Shown here: piece after piece, positions 9,549-18,908 of the stretch | How the letters are laid out: every line of letters starts with the position of its first letter | How positions within the stretch are numbered: position 1 is the stretch's first letter | Source: Chloroflexota bacterium | Lineage (GTDB): Bacteria; Chloroflexota; Dehalococcoidia; Lucifugimonadales; UBA3495 | DNA: 54,381 nt | Direction: 5' to 3' | Assembly (NCBI GenBank): GCA_026710825.1 | Contig: JAPOQH010000071.1 | Span: 1-54,381 of the forward strand | Program-made: the position numbers and the translations under genes | Notes under the pieces: generated by a model | What the model was told of the DNA's origin: nothing | Seen by the model: the letters and a program-made list of their open reading frames with translations, nothing else | The model's database searches: none

Positions 9549-9773
9549 TTAGCCGAGATGTATTTCGTGGACCGCATTGGCTACGTTCGGCGATTGATAA
9601 TCTTGCTGTGCTGTGGCGCGTCCTTCGGGATTTTGGTCCGATGCGCCGTCCGAGGAAGCGGTGGTTTCGCCGTGCACTGCGTTGAGCCAGATCAATACCC
9701 CCACCAGGGCCATCATGATCAGAGTTATTGTGACGGTGCGTGTTATGTCATTTCCTTGCTTTATGATGTTCAT
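9549..9773 (-). CDS. Small single-pass membrane protein
   Basis: This is a 74-residue protein. The ATG at 9773 has CGGAGGG 7 bases upstream, a near-ideal ribosome-binding site, and is preferred over the upstream start at 9815. Residues about 12-31 (TVTITLIMMALVGVLIWLNA) form one membrane helix, and the rest is a polar Glu/Gln/Ser-rich tail. I recognise no family. The upstream 130 bases are much richer in A+T than the surroundings and probably hold its promoter. Confidence 0.6.
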   Translation of the reverse strand: MNIIKQGNDITRTVTITLIMMALVGVLIWLNAVHGETTASSDGASDQNPEGRATAQQDYQSPNVANAVHEIHLG

Positions 9774-10102
9774 GTTGAATCCCTCCGTATGGACTTGTGA
9801 TTGTATGACTGTCATGTGTGCAATCAGTTATGTAATTACCTATGATTAGATTGTTGCCACTGACTATTATTACACTATCAACAGATATGTCAGCGAACTA
9901 ACATGTGCAACATTCAAGGAAAATCGCACCAACCTCCGGGCAAATGGATTTGCCACGGGCCCGAACGGAACGTCGGGCTAGTCTTTGATAGTTGGCAACG
10001 TCCCGTAACGCCAATGCGCAAATCCTGACCGGCCATGCGCCAGATTGGCGGTAACAGCCCTCCGATGCCTCAATTTGGGCTTTCCCCGGTCCACACGGTC
10101 GG
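9774..10102. other. AT-rich intergenic region
   Basis: Bases 9780-9910 are strikingly A+T-rich for this window and lie upstream of the small membrane gene on the minus strand. No gene is visible on either strand. It could hold a regulatory region. Confidence 0.4.
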
Positions 10103-10131
10103 TTGATTGGCCGGCGCGGGGTTCCTATAAT
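10103..10131 (+). promoter_or_regulatory. Sigma-70-type promoter for the SDR gene
   Basis: TTGATT (10103-10108) and a perfect TATAAT (10126-10131) are separated by 17 bases. The transcript would start near 10138, about 60 bases before the SDR start codon. Confidence 0.65.
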
Positions 10132-10199
10132 CGCGCCACCTTAGTGAATGACCCGCCGGCGGTGATTTGATGCATCGGCCGCGGACAAGGAGATGGATG

Positions 10200-10991
10200 A
10201 TGGCCCGTTTAGACGGAAAGGTTGCCCTGATCACAGGTGCCACGGGCGGGATCGGCCAGGCCGCGTCCCACCTGTTCGCCGAAGAGGGAGCGCGGGTCGC
10301 TTTGGTGGACATGGATGAATCGGCGCTCCAGGAGGTTGTCGCGTCCATAGGCGAGGACCGGGCCAGCTACACCGTGGCCGACGTGACGGACCCGGTCCAA
10401 AGCGAAGGTTATATCAAGGCTGCGGCTGACCGTTGGGGTGGAATCGACGTGTACCTAGCCAACGCCGGCATCGAAGGCCAATTGTCGTCGATACCAGAGT
10501 ACCCCATCGATGTGTTCGACCGCGTGATGGCGGTCAACGTGCGCGGCGTATGGCTGGGGATCAAGTACGTCGTTCCTGTAATGGCTGAGCGCGGCGGCGG
10601 GAGCATCGTGATCACGTCGTCCACCGCCGGCATCGGAGCCGGGCCTGACATGTCGGCCTACACCACCAGCAAACACGCCGTCATTGGTCTGATGCGCACC
10701 GCCGCCATGGAAGGCGCGTCCCTTGGGATTCGTGTCAACACCGTGAACCCTGCGCCCATCGAGACGCGCATGATGCGGTCCATCGAGGAGCAGCGTGTGG
10801 CCGCCGCGGACGATACAAACGTTACCGTCGAGCAAACCTATCGGGCGGCATCGGCCCGGATCCCCCTGGGACGCTACGGACATCCGGAGGAGGTGGCGCG
10901 CCTCATGATGTTCCTGGCCAGCGACGACAGCAGCTTTTGCACGGGCGGCGTCTACATGGTCGACGGGGGTCGCTCGGCGGGAAACCGATAG
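10200..10991 (+). CDS. Short-chain dehydrogenase/reductase (SDR)
   Basis: This 263-residue classical SDR has the cofactor motif TGATGGIGQ, the NAG segment LANAGIEG, catalytic Ser in IVITSSTAGIG and the YxxxK motif YTTSKHAVIG. It ends with SSFCTGGVYMVDGG. Two ATGs (10197, 10200) follow AAGGAG (10187-10192), and the second has the better spacing. It oxidises or reduces an unknown alcohol or ketone with NAD(P)H. It stands alone behind a clear promoter. Confidence 0.94.
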   Translation: MARLDGKVALITGATGGIGQAASHLFAEEGARVALVDMDESALQEVVASIGEDRASYTVADVTDPVQSEGYIKAAADRWGGIDVYLANAGIEGQLSSIPEYPIDVFDRVMAVNVRGVWLGIKYVVPVMAERGGGSIVITSSTAGIGAGPDMSAYTTSKHAVIGLMRTAAMEGASLGIRVNTVNPAPIETRMMRSIEEQRVAAADDTNVTVEQTYRAASARIPLGRYGHPEEVARLMMFLASDDSSFCTGGVYMVDGGRSAGNR

Positions 10992-11036
10992 CGGTCCCGC
11001 CCGCGTAGTCGGGGTATCCCCAGCAGCGCCCGGCGT

Positions 11037-12272
11037 TCAGCAGCAACTCGCCAACCCTGGAATCCTGGGAACGGCCCGGTCGCGTACCATCAGCGTGGCA
11101 ACCGTCGCCAGTATCGACAGCGCCAGCATCAGCATGAATGCCTGCTGGTAGCTGCCCCAGATGTCGAATGACAGGGCGCCGGCCAACGCTCCCAGACCAC
11201 CGCTGATCTGGTGGACTGCCGATATGGTGCCGCTGATCCTTCCCAGGCGGGATTGCCCGAATATGTTGCCCGAGAACATCACCGTCAATGGCGCGGTCAT
11301 CAGGAACGTGAACCCGTAGAGCAGCGCGAACACAATGACCGACGCGTTGGCTTGCGACAGTATGATCAGCGCGAAGATGCCGATGCGCATCAAGAAGCAC
11401 AGCAGAGTCGGACGGCCGGGCCCCATGAGATCGGCCAGATAGCCGGATGCCAGGACCCCGAGTAGCCCCATCAGTCCCATGAAAGCGAGCAGGTTTCCCG
11501 CTACCAGTGTGCTGAGTCCTACATCCAACGCGAACGCGACCACGTGGGTCGCCACCAGGTAGTCCTGGAACCCGCAGATGGCGTAGATGCCGATGAGCAG
11601 CCAAAGTTGGGATGAGGTGAGGAGCGATATCTGATCCCTGGCTTTCTGCTCCGCGGCTTGGGCATCGCCGCCTTCAGGCCCAGATGGCACGGGCTGCGCC
11701 GGCGGAGCGGACCTGGCCAGCGCCAGCACAACGGGGGCAAGGATCAGCAGGTTGGCGAACCCCAGACCGGCGAACGACGGGCGCCAACCGAACCGCACCA
11801 GCGACTGGGCCAGCGTGCCCACGATGACCAACTGTCCGATGGCGTTGCCCGACACCGCCACGCTGTTGGCCAGTCCGCGCCGGTCAGGAAACCAGCGGAC
11901 GGTCATCACGCTGACGATGGGGTTGGAAATCCCGGCGTTGCCGAGCGCGAACACCAGGCCGTAGATCGCAAAAAGCTGCCAGGGCGCGGAAACGAGGCTC
12001 ATCAGGCCCAGCCCCACCGCGCCGATCGCCGCACCCGCGCCCATGATCCAACGCAGGTCATATCGGTCTGCCAGACGCCCGACGAACGGCATCGCAAGCG
12101 CCGAGACCACCATGTACACCGTGATACCCAGCGACAGGGCGGAACGACTCCAATCGAGATCGTCCGCCATCGGTTTCAGCATCAGGCCCAGGGCGGAGCG
12201 GGACCCGCCGTTGAAAAAGAGGACCACAAACCCTATGGTCAGGATAATCCAGCGATAATCTGGACGCCGCAT
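11037..12272 (-). CDS. Major facilitator superfamily transporter (OxlT/MCT-like)
   Basis: The 411-residue protein has about 12 hydrophobic helices. The first is WIILTIGFVVLFFNGG, and GRLADRYDLRW is the loop 2-3 motif of MFS carriers. The split between the two halves is the polar stretch rich in Gln/Glu/Lys near residue 200. The pattern DLDWSRSALSLGITVY after helix 1 is usual in the monocarboxylate/oxalate-formate group. The ATG at 12272 has GGGG 5 bases upstream. It probably moves an organic anion, but the substrate is unknown. Confidence 0.88.
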   Translation of the reverse strand: MRRPDYRWIILTIGFVVLFFNGGSRSALGLMLKPMADDLDWSRSALSLGITVYMVVSALAMPFVGRLADRYDLRWIMGAGAAIGAVGLGLMSLVSAPWQLFAIYGLVFALGNAGISNPIVSVMTVRWFPDRRGLANSVAVSGNAIGQLVIVGTLAQSLVRFGWRPSFAGLGFANLLILAPVVLALARSAPPAQPVPSGPEGGDAQAAEQKARDQISLLTSSQLWLLIGIYAICGFQDYLVATHVVAFALDVGLSTLVAGNLLAFMGLMGLLGVLASGYLADLMGPGRPTLLCFLMRIGIFALIILSQANASVIVFALLYGFTFLMTAPLTVMFSGNIFGQSRLGRISGTISAVHQISGGLGALAGALSFDIWGSYQQAFMLMLALSILATVATLMVRDRAVPRIPGLASCC

Positions 12273-12450
12273 CAAAACCCCGCTCGCTCAGGCTGGCTCA
12301 CGGTAGCATCGCGGTTTTGGGCGAGTCAATCGTGGGTCAGGTTGGCGAACGTACGGATGCTAGTTGATCACCACGGCGAGCGATCGCGGAGCAGGACTGG
12401 TTTCCAAATAGCATTTGGAACGCGACAACTGAGGCAGTATGCGCTTCGCG

Positions 12451-12480
12451 TTGCCCAATCCAGCGCTGCGCATATACAAT
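12451..12480 (+). promoter_or_regulatory. Possible promoter for the PPOX-family gene
   Basis: TTGCCC (12451-12456) and TACAAT (12475-12480) are spaced by 18 bases, about 50 bases before the start codon at 12532. Confidence 0.35.
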
Positions 12481-12531
12481 TCGCGGAGACCATTGGAAAA
12501 CCCGCCGATTCCCGATGACGAGAGGTGCACG

Positions 12532-13140
12532 ATGACCGTAGCCAACGACGGGGAATTGCGGGCCGTTTACGCGCCGCCAGCCCCACGGGCGGCGCAGAAA
12601 GTCCTTGATCACCTGGACGTCCACTGCCGGAATTTCATCGGGCTTTCGCCGTTCTGCGTGCTCAGCTCCAGCGACGCCAGCGGACATGCCGACGCATCGC
12701 CGCGCGGCGACCCGCCGGGGTTCGTGAAAGTCCTAGATGAGAAAACGTTGCTGCTCCCGGACCGGCCCGGCAACAACCAGGTCGATTCGCTGCAGAACGT
12801 GGTGGAGAACCCGGGCGTTGGTTTGCTGTTCTTCGTTCCCGGGATGAACGAAACGCTGCGTGTCAAAGGCAAAGCGGAAATAACCACGGATCCTGAATTG
12901 CTTGACCCGCTGACGGTATCGGGGAGGCCTCCACGATCAGGGCTTAAAGTTGTCGTCGAGGAGGCTTTCCTCCACTGCGGGCGCGCCCTGATCAGGGGCA
13001 GGATCTGGGACTCAGACGCTCAGATTGACCGCTCGTCATATCCGACCTACGGACAGGTCCTTGCCGATCAGATCGCCGGCGCCGATGCCCGAGCGATCGA
13101 TGCCGACGAGGATGAGGCGAACCGCGAGCGACTGTACTAG
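12532..13140 (+). CDS. PPOX-family FMN-binding protein (MSMEG_1061-like)
   Basis: This 202-residue protein has the split-barrel fold of pyridoxamine 5'-phosphate oxidase-like flavoproteins. FCVLSSSDASGHADASPRGDPPGFV followed by LLLPDRPGNNQVDSLQNV and VGLLFFVPG matches the FMN-binding core of the MSMEG_1061 group. The ATG at 12532 is 6 bases after AGAGG. The longer frame from 12439 would include the promoter. The reaction is unknown. Related proteins bind FMN or F420. Confidence 0.86.
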   Translation: MTVANDGELRAVYAPPAPRAAQKVLDHLDVHCRNFIGLSPFCVLSSSDASGHADASPRGDPPGFVKVLDEKTLLLPDRPGNNQVDSLQNVVENPGVGLLFFVPGMNETLRVKGKAEITTDPELLDPLTVSGRPPRSGLKVVVEEAFLHCGRALIRGRIWDSDAQIDRSSYPTYGQVLADQIAGADARAIDADEDEANRERLY

Positions 13141-13214
13141 CGCGATTGCCCCATCCGTTCGGTGAGCCACCTCACCGTCGAGGCATACATCGCCCGACTA
13201 TCTCCCAGCCTGGA

Positions 13215-14360
13215 TCACCAGAGTTCCTGGGACGCGATTCGCGCCCCTTCGACCATCGCGGCCAGTTTGGCCCAGGCGATGTTGGTTTCCACCTTGCGAC
13301 CCCAGGCTGACGTCCCAAACCCGCAGTCGCTGGTCGCCATCACATTTTCGCGCCCCACCACGCGGGCATAGTTCAGGATCCGCTGAGCCACAAGTTCCGG
13401 ATGCTCGATGAAATTGGTGGTGGTGTCCAGGACGCCCGGCATCAGCAGTTTGCCATCCGGCAGCGTCACGTCTTCCCACACCTTCCATTCGTGCCCGTGC
13501 CGGGGGTTCGCTCCCTCGATGGCGAGGCCCATGGGCCGTGCACGCAGCACGATATCGACTATCTCCCGCAAAGGCACATCATGGTGATGCGGACCTTCCG
13601 TGTTGCCCCAACAGACGTGCAGTCGCATCCGCTCCGGGTCGATGTCTGCCAACGCGTAATTGATGACCTCAACATGCGACTCGACGATCTTTTTGAATTC
13701 GTCGACCGAGAGGTGCGAATATTGTGAGACCCGGGTCATCGCGAGGTCGGGGCAATCGATCTGCAGCAGCAGCCCCGCGCTCGCGATGGCGTTGTACTCG
13801 TCCTTCATGACATCAGCCAACGCGTACAGGTAATCCTCCTCGGTGGCGTAGTACTCGTTGGGCAGGAAATTGGCGATCACGCCCGGGGAGGCGGCGGTCA
13901 TGAACACCTCCTCCACCTGCTGGCCCGCCGCAGCCTCTTGCAGGTTCCTGATGTCCCGTTCGACGGCCGGCCAGTCTTTCCAGGCTATCGGCCCGGTGCA
14001 CGCTGGCTGTGGCATGTTGCGTGAAGACATGTGAGTCTGCGCCGCCGCATAGTCTGGGAAATCGGCGTCGTCCAGCCTGGTGTACGAACGCACCATGCGC
14101 TCGCCCTCAAAGCCGGTGAGCCGCTCCTTGACGTAGGTCGCGTACTGCGACCGGCCCTGCTCACCATCGTTGACCACGTCGATGCCGGTGTCGCGCTGCC
14201 GGGCGACTATTTCGGCAACGGCTTCGCCCACGCTGGACCGGAAGGACGCTTCGTCAAATTCCCGCTGCTCCTCCCGCTGGCGCAGCAGTTCCTGGAGCGG
14301 CACGGATCGGGGCAGGCTCCCGGTGTGCGTGGTCAGAATTCTGTCTGTGCTGCGTTTCAT
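13215..14360 (-). CDS. MetE C-terminal-like (cobalamin-independent) methyltransferase
   Basis: The 381-residue protein corresponds to the catalytic barrel of MetE alone and lacks the MetE N-terminal half. TTHTGSLPRS near the start is the family hallmark. The zinc ligands appear as His and Cys in MRLHVCWGN and a distal Cys in ATSDCGFGT. GAANP-like AIEGANPRHGHEW sits where MetE has its Glu ligand. Stand-alone members may use methyl donors other than methyl-tetrahydrofolate polyglutamate. AAGGGGAA lies just upstream of the ATG. It is on the same strand as the FAD oxidoreductase, 95 bases downstream of it, so the two may be co-transcribed. Confidence 0.87.
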   Translation of the reverse strand: MKRSTDRILTTHTGSLPRSVPLQELLRQREEQREFDEASFRSSVGEAVAEIVARQRDTGIDVVNDGEQGRSQYATYVKERLTGFEGERMVRSYTRLDDADFPDYAAAQTHMSSRNMPQPACTGPIAWKDWPAVERDIRNLQEAAAGQQVEEVFMTAASPGVIANFLPNEYYATEEDYLYALADVMKDEYNAIASAGLLLQIDCPDLAMTRVSQYSHLSVDEFKKIVESHVEVINYALADIDPERMRLHVCWGNTEGPHHHDVPLREIVDIVLRARPMGLAIEGANPRHGHEWKVWEDVTLPDGKLLMPGVLDTTTNFIEHPELVAQRILNYARVVGRENVMATSDCGFGTSAWGRKVETNIAWAKLAAMVEGARIASQELW

Positions 14361-14455
14361 GGCTTCCCCTTCAAATCAATGTATGGACTGCAACGGGCAT
14401 CCTGCGCGACGTTAGTGTTGGCCGGTGCGCGACGTGGCAAACAGCCACAGCGCCG

Positions 14456-15655
14456 TCATCCGATCAATGTCACGCACCGCGCAGGGTCCGATTCCGCCAA
14501 AACGTGCGGACGATGCCCGGTGTGTATGTAATCTGCGATCAATTTCCCGGCCATCGGACCACGTCCAAACCCGGACGATGCCAGCCCGGTGGCAATGTAG
14601 AGATTTTCCAACTGGGGAATTTTCCCGATGATGGGCCTGCCGTCCACCGAAAAAGGCATCAAGCCGGACCAGGTCCGGGTGATCGCCAGTTCATGCAGGA
14701 ACGGCAGCACTTCGGCGGTGTGTGCGAAATTGTTTTCAATCCCTCCGACGTCCACGGACGGATCGTATCCGATGGCCTGGCGGTCGCCCCCGAAAACGAT
14801 TTCCCCGTCGCGGGTCTGGCGACCGTAGATGTGCCTGGTGGTCCGCCGACCATCAACATGGGTCAACTCGGGCGGCAAGTCCACGGTACCGCCGGGATCC
14901 GCGCTCCAATGGGAGTAGGACTCCACGCCGGACAGCGAGTGAAACACCCGCGGCGGCAGGGGCTTCGTGGCCCACATCTGTCCACGCACGGGAACCACCG
15001 GAATGCGAACCCCCAGCATTTCGCCCACCGGGCCGCACCATGCCCCGGCTGCAACGACCAAGTTGCGGCCCCGCAACGTTCGCTCGTCGCATGTGAGTTG
15101 GTATTCCCCGTCCGCATCTTGGTCAATGGCCACGACCTCCGTTCCCGTCAGGATTTCGGCGCCGCGCTCCCGTGCCGCATTGGCGAACGCCCGGGTAGCC
15201 GTGGTCGGATCGGCCTGCCCGCGCAGCGGAAAATACATCGCACCCAGCAATTCCGGGTTCAGCCCCGGTTCGATCGCCCTCGCTTCTCCAGCCGACAGTA
15301 ACTCGGCGGTGTAGCCCCGCGATTTGAGGCTCAGGACTCGGTACATTGCGTAGTCATGCTGCGCCGGAGTCTGGATCACTTGCAGTCCTCCGGACTGGCG
15401 AAACTCGATATCGTGACCCAGGTCCAGCTGCAGGCTTTTGAAGATCTGCAGGCTGCCCATGGTCAGATATGCCTCCAGATCGGGTACGTGGCCCCAACCC
15501 AGGGCGCCGATGCCGCCGGCGTTCACTCCGGATGCCTCGGACGCGATCTCGCCGCGCTCGACCAGGGCCACGTTCCGCCCGTGGCAAGCCAGATGCCAGG
15601 CAGCGGAACACCCGGCGATGCCGCCCCCTATCACGATCACGTCATACGAGTCCAT
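14456..15655 (-). CDS. DAO-family FAD-dependent oxidoreductase (sarcosine/glycine oxidase-like)
   Basis: The 399-residue protein starts with the FAD Rossmann motif YDVIVIGGGIAGCSAAWHLA followed by VALVERGEIASEASG, as in sarcosine oxidase beta subunits. The C-terminal part GLMPFSVDGRPIIGKIP and LYIATGLASSGFGRGP is the conserved FAD-binding end. It oxidises an amine or amino acid, probably to an imine with release of reduced flavin. An N-methyl amine substrate would fit the neighbouring methyltransferase, but that is inference. Confidence 0.9.
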   Translation of the reverse strand: MDSYDVIVIGGGIAGCSAAWHLACHGRNVALVERGEIASEASGVNAGGIGALGWGHVPDLEAYLTMGSLQIFKSLQLDLGHDIEFRQSGGLQVIQTPAQHDYAMYRVLSLKSRGYTAELLSAGEARAIEPGLNPELLGAMYFPLRGQADPTTATRAFANAARERGAEILTGTEVVAIDQDADGEYQLTCDERTLRGRNLVVAAGAWCGPVGEMLGVRIPVVPVRGQMWATKPLPPRVFHSLSGVESYSHWSADPGGTVDLPPELTHVDGRRTTRHIYGRQTRDGEIVFGGDRQAIGYDPSVDVGGIENNFAHTAEVLPFLHELAITRTWSGLMPFSVDGRPIIGKIPQLENLYIATGLASSGFGRGPMAGKLIADYIHTGHRPHVLAESDPARCVTLIG

Positions 15656-15685
15656 TGATGTATTTCACTCTCCTGTAGGTCGGAT

Positions 15686-17467
15686 TCACATGGGCCAGAC
15701 CCACATGATGGACGGAATGGCGACCGCCACGATCACCACCTCCAGCGGAAACCCCACGCGCAAAAAGTCGCCGAAATGATAACCGCCGGGCCCCATGACA
15801 ATTGTATTGGACTGGTGGCCTATGGGGGTGAGGAACGCCGAGGATCCGCCGATCGCCACCGCCATCAGGAAGGGATCGATGGACGATCCAAGGGTTCCCG
15901 CCACCCCCACTCCAATGGGTGCCATCAGGATCACCGCGGCGGCGTTGTTGATCACAGCTGAAAGCAATGTTGTGGTGACCAGGATTACTCCCAGCATGGC
16001 CCAGGCCGGCAGGAATCCGCCGAGTTCCGCCAGGGTCCCGGCGATGCGCGCGGCTCCCCCGGTGGTTTCCAATGCCTCACCGACGGGAATCATTGCTCCC
16101 AGCAGAATGATCACCGGCCAGTCGATGGCTTGATAAGCCGACTCGAGGGAAACGAACCTCGTGACCAGGAGCACCACGACGGCGGCCACGAACGACAACT
16201 GCACCGACAGGATGCCAAAGGATGTGAGCAGCAGAGCCCCGGCGAACACGGCCAGGGGAAACAGCAGGCGACGGCGCTGGCCGATGCGTAGCTCCCGTTC
16301 CGCCAGCGGGAGCAGTCCGAGCCTGGGGAGGGCAGTCTGAACGACCTCCTGTTTCCCCTGGATGAGCAGCACATCGCCGAGCCGGAAGTTGATGTGGCCC
16401 ACGCGGCGGGTGAATCGGGTGCCGCGTCGTGACACGCCCAACAGGTTCACCCCGAATTCAGAGTGCAAGCGGAGGTCTCTGGCGCTTCTGCCCTCGGCCG
16501 GGCTGTCCGCAGCCACGATGGCCTCGACCACCGAGACGTCCTCCGAACTCAGGGTCTGGTCGAGATCCGGCTGCATGTCGCGGGAACCCTGCAGCTCAAA
16601 CCCGGTCTGGTCGACGAACGTCCGCAGTTCTTCAGGGTCCGCCTCCACGATGAGGATGTCGTTGGCATCGATGATCTGGTAACTGGACGGAGCCGCATGC
16701 ACGGTACCCTGATGCAGCAGGCCGGCGATAGAGACATCCTCCTCCTCGACAAATTCCTCGACGTCCCTCACCAGCTTGCCGACGAACCGGGAATCCTCTG
16801 GGACCCGGACCTCCGTCATGTAGGTCTCGATGTCCAGAGCGCCGCCCAGCGTCACCGGCGCCTGCCGGGTGGGGATCAGACGCCAACCCACCAGGGCGAT
16901 GAATAGCGCTCCTGCTCCAGTTACGGCGAGTCCCACCAGCGTGAAGTCGAACATGCTGAACGCGGCGCCAACGTGCTCGTCGCGGAAGTTGGAGATGATG
17001 ACGTTGGGGGGCGTCCCGATCAGCGTGGTCATGCCTCCCAGCAGCGACGCGAAAGCCAACGGCATCAGATATTGCGACGGTGGTTGCCCGCTCCGGTTGG
17101 ATACGCGGATGGCAACCGGAAGCAGGAGACTGACCGCTCCCACGTTGTTCATGAAAGCCGACAGGAACGCCGTGATCCCAGAAAGCGCCGCGATCCGGAC
17201 GGTCAGGTATTCCGGTATCCGGGAATACCACCCTGCGATCACGTCCACCAATCCGGAGTCGTAGAGAGCGCGGCTCAAGATGAGCACTGCCGCTACCGTA
17301 ACGACGGCTGGATGTCCGAATCCCTTGTACGCGTCTTCCGGAGGGACGATACCCACGATGGCGAGGACCAGCAGAGCGAGCACCGCGACGATGTCGTAAC
17401 GCCACTTGCCGACGACGAACAGCACGAGAGCCAGAATGAGGACGCCAAAAACGATAGCCTCATTCAT
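15686..17467 (-). CDS. SLC13/DASS-type anion permease with two RCK_C (TrkA-C) domains
   Basis: The 593-residue protein has two membrane halves flanking a soluble insert. The N-terminal half has AFMNNVGAVSLLLPVAI and GGMTTLIGTPPNVIIS, and the C-terminal half has VINNAAAVILMAPIGVG and AFLTPIGHQSNTIVMGPG. These are the paired NT/P-rich hairpins of SLC13 carriers. The middle (about 200-395) holds two RCK_C-like domains, with FVGKLVRD and the later LRLHSEFGVNLLGVSRRG. The ATG at 17467 is chosen over the TTG at 17476 because GGAGGG lies upstream at usable spacing. Family members carry dicarboxylates, sulfate or other anions. The substrate is unknown here. Confidence 0.9.
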   Translation of the reverse strand: MNEAIVFGVLILALVLFVVGKWRYDIVAVLALLVLAIVGIVPPEDAYKGFGHPAVVTVAAVLILSRALYDSGLVDVIAGWYSRIPEYLTVRIAALSGITAFLSAFMNNVGAVSLLLPVAIRVSNRSGQPPSQYLMPLAFASLLGGMTTLIGTPPNVIISNFRDEHVGAAFSMFDFTLVGLAVTGAGALFIALVGWRLIPTRQAPVTLGGALDIETYMTEVRVPEDSRFVGKLVRDVEEFVEEEDVSIAGLLHQGTVHAAPSSYQIIDANDILIVEADPEELRTFVDQTGFELQGSRDMQPDLDQTLSSEDVSVVEAIVAADSPAEGRSARDLRLHSEFGVNLLGVSRRGTRFTRRVGHINFRLGDVLLIQGKQEVVQTALPRLGLLPLAERELRIGQRRRLLFPLAVFAGALLLTSFGILSVQLSFVAAVVVLLVTRFVSLESAYQAIDWPVIILLGAMIPVGEALETTGGAARIAGTLAELGGFLPAWAMLGVILVTTTLLSAVINNAAAVILMAPIGVGVAGTLGSSIDPFLMAVAIGGSSAFLTPIGHQSNTIVMGPGGYHFGDFLRVGFPLEVVIVAVAIPSIMWVWPM

Positions 17468-17508
17468 CTGCCTCAATCCCTCCAGGAACGGTCGCAGGAG
17501 ATGGGCCG

Positions 17509-17514
17509 ATTATA
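17509..17514 (-). promoter_or_regulatory. Possible -10 box for the SLC13-MetE operon
   Basis: Read on the minus strand, the bases are TATAAT, about 42 bases before the SLC13 start codon. No good -35 box is found, so this is weak. Confidence 0.3.
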
Positions 17515-17601
17515 TATCGTTCGACGCGCACCGCTCACACGATTTCGTGCCGGTAATTCGGACAAAGCCCTGTGTTAGGATTGCAATTCCCAACAAGGGC
17601 A

Positions 17602-18702
17602 ATGACAAAGCAGACTCCAGGAGGTCCAAATAGCGTCGAATTCTGGGCAATGGGTCGACCCTATCCAAGCGGCCCCAATTCCCCGGAGTTCAACGGGGTG
17701 CGCCAGGCGGTGCGCGCCGAGGAAATCGGGTACGACGGTATCGTTTATGTCGACTCACAAAACCGGTACGGCGATACCTATGTTTGCCTGGCCCTCGCCG
17801 GCCACGCAACATCAACCATCAAGCTGGGAACCGGCGTCACCAACTCGTTCACACGGCATCCCGCCGTCACGGCCTCGGCCATCGCCACCGTTCAAATGGA
17901 GAGCAACGGACGAGCCTACCTGGGAATTGCCAGGGGAGACTCCGCCCTCGCCCATTTGGGCCGCGCGCCCGATTCCGTCCCCAAGTTCGAACGCTACCTC
18001 GAACGCCTGCAGGCGTACCTGCGCGGCGAGGATGTACCCTTTGAGGCCGGCGGAGACCTCAGCGCCCTGGAACTCGCCAACTACCGGGACTCCAGCGTTA
18101 TCTTCTGGATCGACGAGACTCAGCCACCCAAGGTTCCGGTCGACGTGGCCGCCACTGGGCCCAAGGTGATTGCCGCCGCCGCCCGGCACGCTGACAGCGT
18201 CACCCTCAACGTCGGCGCTGATGCAAACCGGATCAAGTGGGGCATGGATGTCGCGCGTGCGGCCCGCGCTGAGGCCGGACTCCCGCCGGACACTCACTTC
18301 GGCGCGTATGTGCCGCTGGTGGTGAACGATGATCCCCAGGAAGCGGCGCGAATCGGTGTTGGGCAGGTTTCGCTGTTCGCCCGGTTCTCCGCGATGTACG
18401 GGACCGTGGTGGGACCGGCCTCGGCGGATCAACGTCGAATGATGCGGACCATCCACGACGCCTACGACATGGAGCATCACGGGATGGCCCACGCCCCTCA
18501 GGACGACGTAGTAACCCCAGATTTCGCCAGGGAATTCGGGATTTTCGGCTCGCCCACCTACTGCGCCGACCGCCTGGGTGAACTCATCGAACTCGGTGTC
18601 GAGCGGATCATCATCCGGGGCGTCTCCCTGGATCCTGCGGACCCCGAGTCGCGGGCAGCGGAGCGCTTCATGGAGGAGGTCGCGCCGTTGCTCCGAGAGT
18701 GA
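17602..18702 (+). CDS. Luciferase-like (LLM-class) flavin-dependent oxidoreductase, copy 1
   Basis: The 366-residue TIM-barrel protein starts at the ATG at 17602, with AAGGG close upstream. A GTG at 17572 is possible. SVEFWAMGRPYPSG, AEEIGYDGIVYVDSQN and LGTGVTNSFTRHPAVTAS are characteristic of the F420/FMN-dependent luciferase-like family. VAATGPKVIAAAARHADSVTLNVG is the second cofactor-side strand. These enzymes are two-component monooxygenases or F420-dependent dehydrogenases. It is divergent from the SLC13 gene and ends at a strong terminator. Confidence 0.92.
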   Translation: MTKQTPGGPNSVEFWAMGRPYPSGPNSPEFNGVRQAVRAEEIGYDGIVYVDSQNRYGDTYVCLALAGHATSTIKLGTGVTNSFTRHPAVTASAIATVQMESNGRAYLGIARGDSALAHLGRAPDSVPKFERYLERLQAYLRGEDVPFEAGGDLSALELANYRDSSVIFWIDETQPPKVPVDVAATGPKVIAAAARHADSVTLNVGADANRIKWGMDVARAARAEAGLPPDTHFGAYVPLVVNDDPQEAARIGVGQVSLFARFSAMYGTVVGPASADQRRMMRTIHDAYDMEHHGMAHAPQDDVVTPDFAREFGIFGSPTYCADRLGELIELGVERIIIRGVSLDPADPESRAAERFMEEVAPLLRE

Positions 18703-18734
18703 CCGCAGGCAAACTCGCGACCCCAACGTTGAAC

Positions 18735-18764
18735 AACTCCCCCGGATTCTTCGGGGGAGTTTTC
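18735..18764 (+). terminator. Rho-independent terminator after LLM copy 1
   Basis: The stem AACTCCCCCG (18735-18744) pairs exactly with CGGGGGAGTT (18752-18761), with a 7-base loop GATTCTT, and the run of T continues to 18763. It lies 33 bases after the LLM stop codon. Confidence 0.88.
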
Positions 18765-18908
18765 GTGGTTGGGTTCAGTGGTCTATATTCAGGGACCGGT
18801 CCTCCGGCGCCCCGCTCTCAGGCCGCATCTCGCCCGGGTCTGTATCTCCACGAGGCGGCTCAATGTACAATCGCGGGGCAGACCCGACAATATTTCGGAC
18901 GGTGAAAC

